From assembly GCF_048773025.1 (NCBI RefSeq), contig NC_133564.1, forward strand, positions 33,490,645 through 33,554,644: DNA of 64,000 bases, read 5' to 3'. This DNA comes from Camelus bactrianus (taxonomy: Eukaryota > Chordata > Mammalia > Artiodactyla > Camelidae). The notes under the pieces were generated by a model. That model saw only the letters and a list, made by a program, of their open reading frames with translations, did no database searches and was not told the origin of the DNA. Position numbers and translations under genes: made by a program. This document shows positions 13,241 to 22,745 of this stretch, piece by piece (position 1 is the first letter of the stretch; every line of letters begins with the position of its first letter).

Positions 13241-14947
13241 CGAGCCATCCATGGACGGCAGGGAAGTCAGCCGGTTCTAGGTTCAAGGTTATGTAACCCA
13301 TTTTTTCCACAGACCCAAACCATGTCCTGCAAACTAACCTTGTAACAAAGCTGATACTATGGTCTCTGTCTGTCTACATACAGTTTCTCAACTTGTTCAG
13401 AACTGAGAAAAAGAGAAAAGAAAGTAGCTCCTGACATCCAGAAGCTGCCCGACCCTCCCAGCAAGGCCGTGTGTTAGACATAAACCATCCCAGAGACACC
13501 AGCCTCCCACAAGCTCACTCCGAGACCACGAGAAAAACAACAAAATAAGGCCACTTCACAATTCTGCCTAATCATAAACAAAAACAATGTCAAAGTGTCA
13601 CCCACAATTGTACCAAACACCCCCTTTCTTGGCCAAAATGACAGCATTCAATCTGGAGCAAATCTCCCCTTCCTCAGACCCTCCTGCCGGTCATCAACTG
13701 AAACCCAAGTCCATATACTGGGTTCTCACACCTCTTACTGAGTAGTTACTGCAACGGGCGACAGACCCAGGATGACTGAGTACCACGCTCCCGACTGTCT
13801 GTGGCTGGAGACAACGGACAGAACTAAATCCATGAGCCCTGGGGACCCAGTCAGGACAGCAGTTACCTCGCAGGCGGGGAGAGGGTGAACGTAGGCGGGG
13901 AGGGGCAGCCTGGGAAGGAAACGAGTGTAAACGTCGGAGATTCTGCTTCTTATCCTGGGTGGTGGGCTGTCATATTCTCAGTAAAATGTTTCAGTCTGAA
14001 ATTTTTAACAAAATACTTTTAAGAAGAAAGAAGGATGCAAGATAAACAAGGTCAGAGGCTACTGAGATGTCACGCTAAGAACTGAAAAAAGGAGATGAGG
14101 GTAACTCAGCGAAAGCTCTAATTTTAGTGGCTTGATGGGTGGGAAGGCAGGTCGGAGGGGATTACAGAGGGGGGAGGAGACAGAGAGCGAGTACAGGAGC
14201 GTTCTCAAGTGCGGGGGTGGGGGGGCAGGAAGCTGCGTGATGGGGGAAGGCCTGGGACGTCGCCTGACAATGAGACCTGTGGACCTCCACTGGAAGACCC
14301 TGTCTCCTGCTGTCCCTCTGACCTTAGGGTTTGGCCTCTGAATAACAGTTAATTGATCATCACAACACCCCACTTCCCCATTGCTGACTACTCAGTATCA
14401 CAAGTAAGAGTGAAATTAAAAGATTGTATCTATAAAATGTCGTAATATCTGCAATTCTTTCCTTCACAAACATAAGTAACAGACTTTGTATTTATAGCTT
14501 AGTCTCTCATCTGTAAGTTATAATCGTGATATAGAAAGTTAACTATAATTCGGACACTAAATCTTGAAAAATTGTGGAACCAAGAGCAAAAGCGGGAAAG
14601 AGGCAATGGTCCACAGAGTTTTGCAAAACTGTACATCTCACCGCACGGAGACTCTAAGAGAAAGGCACTGGTGATGAGAGCCGCACAGGACAAGGGCCAG
14701 GAGCTCTGTCCAGTACAGCATCGCACTGCGCCTGGGCCTCTGTGATGCTGCCTCCCCGGAGCTGGGCTGGGGCTGCAGCCGCCCAGCCTCCGTCCACAGC
14801 AGCTCGCTTCACGACTGAGGTTGGCTGGGCTCAGGTTCAAACCCAGAACTTGAGCTGCGCTCTGGGTTCTAAGAACCCCGGTCGGTGATTACTTGGTAAA
14901 GCCGCCATTCCCATTAAATGAAAATTTGCTGATGACCAATTAAAACC
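13241..14947. other. Unclassified non-coding DNA, possibly old repeats
   Basis: No gene recognised. The 13390-13740 part has the flavour of an old interspersed repeat that I cannot name. The 13900-14035 part, with CTTATCCTGGGTGGTGG, may be a scrap of old L1 3' end. The stretch from 14132 to 14230 is strongly purine-rich (GGA-rich). Confidence 0.35.
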
Positions 14948-14955
14948 CTTTGACT

Positions 14956-15492
14956 CCCAAATTTATCCCTTTCCACCCTCTTTCCCCCAGTAACCATAAA
15001 ATTGTTTACTACGTCTGTGAGTCTGTTTTGTAGAGGAGTCCATTACTGTTCTTTTTTTTTTTTAAGTTTCCACATATGAGTTATATCACACAGTATTTTT
15101 CTTTCTCTTTCTGGCTTGTTTCACTTAGAACGATGACCTCCAGGGCCATCCATGTTGCTGCAAATAGCATTCTTTTACTCTTTTTTATGGCCAAGTAGTA
15201 TTCTGTTACATAAATATACCACAACTTCTTTATCCAGTCTTCTGTCAATGGACATTTAGTTTGCTTCCATGTATTGGCTAGTGCTGAGATTTGCAAAGGT
15301 TAACCACTATATAAAAATAGATAAAAAACAAATGCCTTCTGTATAGCACAGGGAACTATATTCAGTATCTTGTAATAACCTTTAATAAAAAGGCTACGAA
15401 AACATCTGGGATATTATGCTGTACACCAGAAACTGACACATTGTAACTGACTATACTTCAATAAAAAAGAGAATTAAAAAATAAATAAAAAG
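14956..15492 (+). mobile_element. Twin-primed LINE-1 (5' inversion), 3' end plus ORF2 tail
   Basis: The right part (about 15286-15492, plus) is the L1 3' end, from GAGATTTGCAAAGGTTAACC through TATAGCACAGGGAACTATAT to the A-rich tail. The left part (about 14956-15285) is the same L1 in the opposite orientation. Read on the minus strand it encodes the C-terminal ORF2 region (NTWKQTKCPLTEDWIKKLWY and FAATWMALEVIVLSETSQ) and continues into the 3' UTR up to GGGATAAATTTGGG. That is where the plus-oriented part begins in the normal L1 order, so the two halves abut in the source element. CTTTGACT flanks the whole (14948-14955 and 15493-15500). This is the classic signature of twin priming. Confidence 0.88.
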
Positions 15493-15675
15493 CTTTGACT
15501 AATTTCAGGCAGGTGGAGACTCGTCACAGACATTATCTTCCTGATCCTCATGACATGCTACCAAGCCATCAGATACCTATCATCCTTATTTGAGAGACAG
15601 AAGAAAACCTAAATCCCCAAAGCGCAAGCTTTCCAGAAGAATGTAAAATAATTAATCAGCCTGCCAGGATGTTCG

Positions 15676-15930
15676 CTCACATCTACACATAATGAAGAAA
15701 AAATGCATTTGGAATGCTCCTGGCTATGGGAGGATAGAAGAAATTTGTAAAGATCCTTTTCTTCAAGGAATATGCAATCTAACTGCAGGGGGAAATTAGA
15801 TACATAGAAAACAAAGCTTAAATAGAACTTTAAAATGCCAAAATCAGAAGATGTTTAAAACCATGAGGGGAGGAAATTAATCTTTAGGATTAACTGAAAC
15901 ACAGCCTCCCAAAATTTTCCCGCAGCAGGC
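15676..15930. repeat. Local duplication, copy A (without SINE)
   Basis: This segment matches 17095-17515 over shared blocks: CTTCAAGGAATATGCAATCT then AACTGCAG, ACAAAGCTTAAATAGAAC, ATGTTTAAAACCATGAGG and ACAGCCTCCCAAAATTTTCC. Copy A has no Vic-1 insertion, so it shows the pre-insertion state: TAAAATGCCAAAATCAGAAG at the point where copy B holds a SINE. It could instead be two members of an unrecognised old repeat family, but the collinearity is unusually good for that. Confidence 0.65.
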
Positions 15931-16685
15931 CTGAATGTCTTACCTCTTCAGAGCACAGCCAAGGTGAAATTGTGTATCAGCTATGATTTCCCTAGAAGAA
16001 AAGAACTTTATCTTCTGCAACTATTCCATCTGCCTTTACGCCCCCAATCTGCAGGGAGCAGACCATGGATCCTACCCGTTCTGGTGCGCTCACTGCAGTC
16101 TGACCCAGCTGAAGTCCCCCTGCACCCCTGAACACACTGTGTGCGCCATGTCCGGTCCAGAGCCGCACCCCCGCCTGCCCCCACCCTTTTCCCGGAGGCA
16201 AGGCTCCTGGAAGACACTGGAAGGGACGGCCCCTAGGGAACTTCTCTACAACCTGTCCCTGCCTGAGCCTTCTTTTCCACTCTCAAGGGAACAGCGCTGC
16301 TGCCACCTCCCACATCAGTTCTCAAGTGGACTTTAAATTCTCTACTTGGGGGAAGCACAGATCCCTTTCTGCTGCTGCGTTGTTTTCCTCTCTCTCCCTC
16401 TCAACAAAGTCAAACTTTTGCAAATATAAAATGTGTGCTTTCAGATTACTGTCTTGCTGTAAACTTTAAAACAAACTCTGGTTTTGATCCCAGGCAGCAC
16501 GCATCCTCCTCTAGAAACACTGAAGCCCCAGGTTTGGTGGACGGGGCCGCAGGGCAGCAGGGATAATCAGGGGTGACTGGGAACAAGAACATGGTAGTTC
16601 GGTATTTTCACGAAGTCGTGCAGGTTACAGAAGCCTTCTGTTTATGTTCTCTCCTTTCTCATCCCTTAAACGTCTACTTTAGGTT
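15931..16685. other. Unclassified non-coding DNA
   Basis: No gene or repeat that I can name. The 117-codon open frame at 15983-16336 is shadowed by open frames on the minus strand and has no recognised domain. Confidence 0.4.
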
Positions 16686-16689
16686 CTGA

Positions 16690-16895
16690 TCAACCAAAGA
16701 GCTTCCTAACTGGTCTTCCCACTCCACGACCTCCTCCACAGCTGCCATTGGAGTTTTACTAAACTCGCAGCTTCAATTATGATTTAAAAAATAAGTAACT
16801 GGGGACACCCCTCATGCTGACCTTCAAAGCTCCTCTAATCCGGACCTCTCCGCACCTTCCAGCCTCGCCTCCCACCACATCTGACGACAGGCGAG
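16690..16895 (+). repeat. LINE-2 fragment
   Basis: The order GCTTCCTAACTGGTCTTCCC, then a CTCCACAGCTGCC segment, then CATGCTGACCTTCAAAGCTC, then CTCCGCACCTTCCAGCC follows the plus-strand L2 3' region. The following stretch, with GAGCCCCTTGAGGGCAGGGG at about 17010, probably continues the same L2 tail. Confidence 0.6.
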
Positions 16896-17094
16896 CTCGG
16901 GTGACAGGTGGTGGGTTCTCCAGCCCCTCAGTGGCGGGAGTTCAGGCTGGTGGAGCCCGGGGCAGAGATGGTGTAGACAGCTAGGGGTGGGCTACTGCAA
17001 CCCGATTCGGAGCCCCTTGAGGGCAGGGGCCGGACCAGCCCCCCCAGACGCGGACAGCGTCAAGGGCACGGGGTAACACTCAGTTTCTGTCTGT

Positions 17095-17515
17095 TGAGCA
17101 TCTACAACACGTTTAGACTGCCCCGGGCTGCAGGAGGACAGAAGAGAAGTTTAGAGCCCTTTCTTCAAGGAATTTGCAATCTAACTGCAGAGAGAACAAT
17201 TAGGAGAGAACAATCTAAATGAGGAGAGAACAGGAAAAACAAAGCCTAAATAGAACGTCTTAAATGGCCAAAAAGAGGGGGAGGGTACAGCTCAAGTGGT
17301 AGACAGCATGCTTAGTGTGCATGAGGTCCTGGATTCAATCTCCAGTACCTCCTCTAAAAAGAAAGAAACAAACCTAATTATCCTAATTTGGAGGTGGGGA
17401 CAAATAACCATTTTTTAAAAAATGGCCAAAATGATAAGATGTTCAAAACCATGAGGGAGGAGAAACATACTCTTCAGTATCAGATCAAAATACAGCCTCC
17501 CAAAATGTTCCGGCC
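17095..17515. repeat. Local duplication, copy B (with Vic-1 insertion)
   Basis: This is the partner of 15676-15930. It carries the same blocks in the same order, but is interrupted by a Vic-1 SINE at 17274-17419. It also has an extra purine-rich stretch near 17189-17234 in which GAGAGAACA recurs three times and which copy A lacks. The SINE therefore appears to have entered after the duplication. Confidence 0.65.
17274..17419 (+). mobile_element. Vic-1 camelid tRNA-derived SINE
   Basis: The head is GGGGGAGGGTACAGCTCAAG (A-box region), followed by GCATGAGGTCCTGGATTCAA (B-box region), CTCCAGTACCTCCTCTAAAA and an A-rich AACCTAATTATCCTAATTTG tail. A perfect 12-bp target-site duplication, AAATGGCCAAAA, lies at 17262-17273 and 17420-17431. 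It is short, non-autonomous and was mobilised by L1. Confidence 0.93.
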
Positions 17516-20005
17516 AGTCTCCCCTCACCCTCTACCTCCCGGTCAACCGCTGTGAAGCCCCTGGATCCAGCATTTGGTCTTCTTTCCTAAAGGTCTAAAT
17601 TAAAGTAAGTATAATAATGAAAAGATATCCCATTCAGTGATGTGTGAAAAACACAATAAAGTTTGGTAAAAACCCACACTTGACATTAGCGAGCTCATAG
17701 CTGGGTGTGATATTCAGCTGCACAAGAGGAGCTACATAACAAAGGCGCCGACTGCAGGGAAATCAAGCCCCGATCGCTGGCGTTGCTGTGGATGGTGGCG
17801 TGAGCAGGGAAACACACCGATCACAGCCCCACAGAGGCCACGAGGCCAGGGGCCGGGGAATATTAAATGAAATCCACCAAGAAATTATTTCTTGGCAGAA
17901 CGAAAGGCAGTAGGAATAGAAAATTGAATCAGGAATGGAAAAGCCCCAAGTGACCTAAACTCTCTCACTCGTCCCTAAAAGACACAAGGAATGACAGTTT
18001 AAAGCAGCATTAAAAAAAAAAAAAAAATGCCTGGAAGGAATCAAACAGTCATAACAGGCAGTTAGCAGGACTAATTTTGCGTGTGGTAGTATTTCTTCCT
18101 CTTCCAGTCACGGGGGGAGTCTGCAGTCCCAACAGTGTTGGTAAGGATGACAATGTATTTTGTGTTTACCCATTGCACTTCAGTTTTTCCTTCCAGGAGC
18201 AACTTCAAATCAAAGGAAGCTGCCAAAATCCGCGTGGGGGCTGTCACGGCCTAAGGACACTGCCAGGTCGGAGCAGACGAGGGCGCAGAGTCAGCACCGG
18301 GGGCCGGAGGGCTGGCTGTTCAGGAAGGAGGAGAGCAAAGGCAAGGGGAAGAACGTGCAGGGAGACAGGTTTCTGACACATGAATTTAAACCTGTTTCCA
18401 GCCTATGAGCCCTGTGCCTACTGCCCGGGAGCAGACTAGATCGCACAGTAAGTAAGAAGCACTCTCGCCCATGTTTGGCTTTATGGGCTGGCTGGTGAAA
18501 AAGGCCTGCGGACAATTTTAAGGGTGTTTCTTCCTGCACCTCAAAGAAGGGGATTCGGCATCCAAGCTGCTCCTCGAACCACAAGGGCCCAACACAGCCA
18601 TTCACAACTCCTGTTCCAATGACAGCAGAAAAAAAAAAAAAAATTGGACAAAGGCTGACTATGGTTTAAAACAGACCTTCTTATAATGGATGGTTCATCA
18701 ACTGAACTCTCCTGATTAGAAGGTTTAGAAAAAATACACAGTCTCAAAATCACTGGTCCAACTAAATGTTATGGATAATGAAAGCCACAGGTGGTTTAAT
18801 TTCCTGAGTGATGGAGACGGGAGGAGATACAGGCTCGGAGGAGACAGAGGGCTGCGCTCTGGGCAGGGCGAGTGGAGATGGCTGTGACATGAATGCAGAT
18901 GCTCTCCACTCACCTGGGATGGGCTATAAAGCAGGTGTCCCACCCTTGTCCCTGGGCGCCGGAGGCCCCCACTGCCTGGCTGTCCTTCTCTGAGCCCACC
19001 ACTCACTCTCACGCCCCCAGGCTTGCACACATCTCTCTGCCTGAGACCCCAGCTCTCAGCCCTCACTTCCTGGCGTCTCGGCTCAGCCGCACCCATTCCA
19101 TCGCAGATTTCTCCAACGTCACCCTCTCTTCTCACCTGGAGAGCCCTGTTCGTCTGTTCCCTTTGCCCAGGACGTCTTTCCTCTCCCTCCACCATCTTTG
19201 CCTGAATAACCCCCAAGCACCCTTCAGCACCGGCTGAGCTGCTGCTTTCAGGAAGCCTGTGTGACCCCAGGTGAAGCGCCCCCCACCACGGGATCAGTCC
19301 TCACACTGCACTGCAGCTGCCGGTTCCCTAGACCCGCCCGACGCCACCTCCCCGGCCCCAGACTGCAGGTCACTTCAAGAAAGGACTGTCTCACCACTGC
19401 CACCACCCCAAGTCAGGCCTCCATCAGCACAGATGGGACAAGCATCCGTATTCTCTCTGGGTAGCAGAGTGATAAAGAATTCTCACTGTTGTTAGTTTGG
19501 CTGTTACAGGTTTTCAACATTCATTTTCATAAAAACGTACTCTGTGATGGAAGATAAATATAATTCATGAACATTTCCACTTCCTCATTCTAGAGGAGAA
19601 GAATGGAGGCCACGTTTCAACTTTACGCTCACATTAAACACTGCTCTGGGCAGGTCTCGGCTGAATCTCACCGCATCTGACAGAAGAGGTCCTCAGTCAT
19701 CAACAGATGCTGGCAATGCGACGAGACACGGTTACACAAAGGAAGAGGGAACTTTGGCCTGGGCAGATTTATTATGGGAAATATCTCCCACCCAAGGACA
19801 CTGTCCAGTTTGGGGTGTAAGGTAGGAAAACGAGCATTTAAGCGACAAGGAACCGTTATCTGAATGTTCTCCTCTGTGAGCCACTTGGTTTTGATGAGGA
19901 ATTCATTGCAAGTATCCAAGAAAGAAGAGAAAAAGGAACAGGGCATGCACACACACACTCACAGTGTGAATGTTCCCTGAAGCCTATTCAGTAAACCCAT
20001 TTTGA
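17516..20005. other. Non-coding DNA; possible L2 remnant in the right half
   Basis: No gene recognised. An A14-16 tract lies at about 18011-18026 and another at 18629-18643. The 18960-19460 part is C-rich and includes GCCCAGGACGTCTTTCCTCT and a TTCAGGAAGCCTGTGTGACC segment, consistent with a plus-strand L2 remnant. Open frames of 100-163 codons on both strands across this part look accidental. Confidence 0.4.
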
Positions 20006-20007
20006 TT

Positions 20008-20488
20008 CCGTATATGTATACAATGGAATACTACTCAGCCATAAAAAAAGAATAAAATAATGCCATTTGCAGCAACATGGATGGACCTGGGAAATCATCA
20101 TTCTAAGTGAAGTAAACCAGAAACAGAAAGGAAAATATCATATGATATCACTCATCTGCAGAATCTAAAAAAAGAAAAAAGAGAACACTAATGAACTCTA
20201 CAAAACAGAAACAGACTCCCAGACATAGTAAACAATCTTACTGTTACTGAGGGAAAGGGGGTGGGAAGGGATACATTTGGGAGTTTGAGATTTGCAAAGG
20301 TTAGCCACTATCTATAAAAATAGAAAGAAAACAAATTTCTTCTGTAGAGCACAGGGAACTCTATTCAATATCTTGTAATAACTTTTAATGAAAAAAATAT
20401 GAAAACGAATGTATGTACATATATGCATGACTGGGACATGATGCTGTACACCAGAAACTGACACATTATAACTGACTCTACTTCAACT
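20008..20488 (+). mobile_element. Young LINE-1 3' end, 5'-truncated
   Basis: It begins in the terminal ORF2 region (CAATGGAATACTACTCAGCC, then GCAGCAACATGGATGGACCT) and continues through GGGAAAGGGGGTGGGAAGGG, GCACAGGGAACTCTATTCAA and ACACCAGAAACTGACACATT to CTTCAACT. It is close in sequence to the copies at 14956-15492 and 58931-59408. The usual A-rich tail is replaced by a GGAA microsatellite. Confidence 0.92.
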
Positions 20489-20580
20489 GGAAGGAAGGAA
20501 GGAAAGGAAGGAAGGAAGGAAGGAAGGAAGAAAGGAAGAAAGACAGACAGAAAGACAGACAGAAAGACAGGAAGATAGAC
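20489..20580 (+). repeat. GGAA/GAAA-type microsatellite at the L1 3' end
   Basis: The tract is about 90 bp of GGAA units grading into GAAA, GACA and GATA units. It directly follows the L1 3' end where a poly(A) tail should be, so it probably grew from the tail. On the minus strand it makes a false open frame rich in Ser, Leu and Cys. Confidence 0.92.
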
Positions 20581-22575
20581 TGTCAGTCAAACCAGAGCTG
20601 TGTCCCTTCGGCTGCGACAGGGACGGAAGGATGTTCACTTTGCGGCAGGTTGCTGCCAACACTCTCCCAGGTGCCCCCTCCCGCCTGGGTCGCCCTTCCA
20701 TCCTCACAGGTGCTGGCCGCCTCCTTCTCTGCAAGCTCCTGAGGTCCTGAGTGACACGTCGTGAAACCACACTGACGCAGGTAGAGACGGGAGGTGAGGA
20801 GTCACCTGCGTGGTGAGTTTGAGGATCCGCACACACGTGTGTCTTTTCATGTGAAGGTAAGAAAGGCTGCCCCGTCCGCTCACCACTTCCTCCCCATTCC
20901 ATCATTTGTTTTTACTTACCTCCCTGACCTCAGAATTCATTTCAGTTTTCGGAATAGTTGTTATTCAAAACAAAACCAAAAAGAAGAGGACCTAACTTCT
21001 ACATTGTCTGAACTGCCCAAACAGCTCTAAAGCTACTGGGTTAATTTTAAAGAAGTCACACTGTAATCACTTTACGAACCCTTCCTTACATTCCAATCCT
21101 GTTTCCTGATAAATCCACTTTAGTTTTCATGCTTCAGTAATGAAGTATCAGAGAGGTAAGAGCTCTTCCTAGACTATTCAGCCCCAGGTGTAATCCTTCA
21201 GCAACAAGGAGACAGCACGGTCCAGTCTCAGCCACTGGCAATAAAACCAATTTCAATGTATGACGCCCAAGTCTGAGAAATTCGGAAGCAGCCACCTGCA
21301 CCTGCAAAATGTAACCCTGATTATGACTGAACTATAATTTAAAAAATACTGGGTTCATAAGACTTCTAAAAATAGAGGATATTATACAGAAGATCCTCAC
21401 GTCTTCTCATCTTTGGCACCTTTACAAAATGCAGAGTCTGATCCAGATGACAGTTCAGAGAAACGGTCACAGTGCCCTCCCCGACACTATCACTTAGAGT
21501 TCAGTGTATTGTTGCAAACTGTTCACAAAATAAAATGCCGGCCTGTGCGGGACAGTGTCACCCAGCAGGCCGGAGGCTGCTGGCCTTGGAAAGGCCGGTG
21601 CCTGGGAACTCGGCTTGCAGAAAGCTCCCTGGACCGATGAGAAGCGTCTCCTACGCGGCAAGGCTGCTTGGCTGTGCCCAGGCTGCGTGCGTAAACCTGA
21701 AGGATGTGATTCCTGGTGAACACCTGCTCTCCTCTGGGGAACCTGGGATTTTAGTGGGGGCTGCCAGGCAGACTGCCTACCTGACCACCCCCACAACAAA
21801 ACCCTAAAGTCAGTGTCAAGTGGGCTGCTCTGGGCGGAAGCTCTGCAGACAGACAGCGGCACTTTTTGCTGTGGGGAGGGTGTGGCTCTCACACGGACGG
21901 CACAGAAGACTGCGCATGCCTGGCTGTGTTGCTGTGTCCCCTTCAGCCACACGTGTGATTCGATGCTGGTCCCAAGAGTCCTTCTAGAAAATCACCATAC
22001 ATGTGGATGGTTTGGGGGACCCCCCAAAAAGGCTTAAAACGAAATATTAGCTCTCACTGGGTAAATATTTCATGCTTGTTAATTTTCCTAATGGAGGAAA
22101 TAGGCTGCCACGATTAAGTCCTACCTTATAACCTGGTGCTGCAAACGCAATCATGATGGAGACACGACTGTAACTTTTTAACAGGCTCTTCGCTACTATT
22201 TAGTTGATGGGAAAGAACGGTTTGGTGACCACAAGGCCATGGCTGTCAAAGTATAGATTCAGACTGAGCCCAAGTAATAAATCTGCTCTTTGCCAGAGGC
22301 AACAAAATAAAGCAGAGCAGACAGCTGGACTACGTGCCGCTTCCGAGAAGACCAAGTGCCTACTTCTCTAATTCAGTCATAAGAAAAACATAACTTAACA
22401 GGACTCAACTCCACTACTTTTTAAATGTACACTTTACAAGCTACTGGGAACAAATTATCACTAACTTTTCTTACTGAAATACTGAACATAATAAACATGA
22501 AAACTCCGATGTTTAAAACAAGAATATAAAATTTTAGCTTTTTTCTCCGATAGGGAAGAGAAAAAACTACCGGGT
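20581..22575. other. Unclassified non-coding DNA
   Basis: No gene recognised. The open frames at 21413-21952 run on both strands and carry no domain that I know. The stretch from 22040 to 22560 is AT-rich and appears unique. Confidence 0.4.
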
Positions 22576-22745
22576 TGTATAAAACAGATGAGCAACAAGG
22601 ATACACTGCACATCACAGGGAAATACAGTCATATTTTGTAATGACGTTAAATGGAGTATAACCTATAAAAATACTGGTAATCACTATGCTGTACATCTGA
22701 AATTAATGAAATACTGCATATCAACTATACTTCAATTTTAAAAAC
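22576..22745 (+). mobile_element. Older LINE-1 3' end fragment
   Basis: The sequence has GATGAGCAACAAGGATACAC, ATATTTTGTAATGACGTTAA, CACTATGCTGTACATCTGAA and CAACTATACTTCAATTTTAA. This is the L1 3' end of an older (L1MA/artiodactyl-type) family, 5'-truncated. Confidence 0.8.

Noticed and set aside
12544-13248. 234-codon minus-strand open frame
   Set aside because: It lies in an L2-like remnant and has no recognisable domain.
15081-15296. 71-codon minus-strand frame that looks like real protein
   Set aside because: It is the C-terminal part of L1 ORF2 in the inverted half of a twin-primed L1, not a host gene.
18180-18408. Possible exon after a pyrimidine-rich CCTTCCAG at about 18197
   Set aside because: Two frames stay open equally well, both peptides are Arg/Lys/Gly-rich and unlike any protein I know, and no clean donor follows.
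20483-20905. 140-codon minus-strand frame with a Ser/Leu/Cys-rich end
   Set aside because: The repetitive end is the translated GGAA microsatellite; the rest has no homology that I know.
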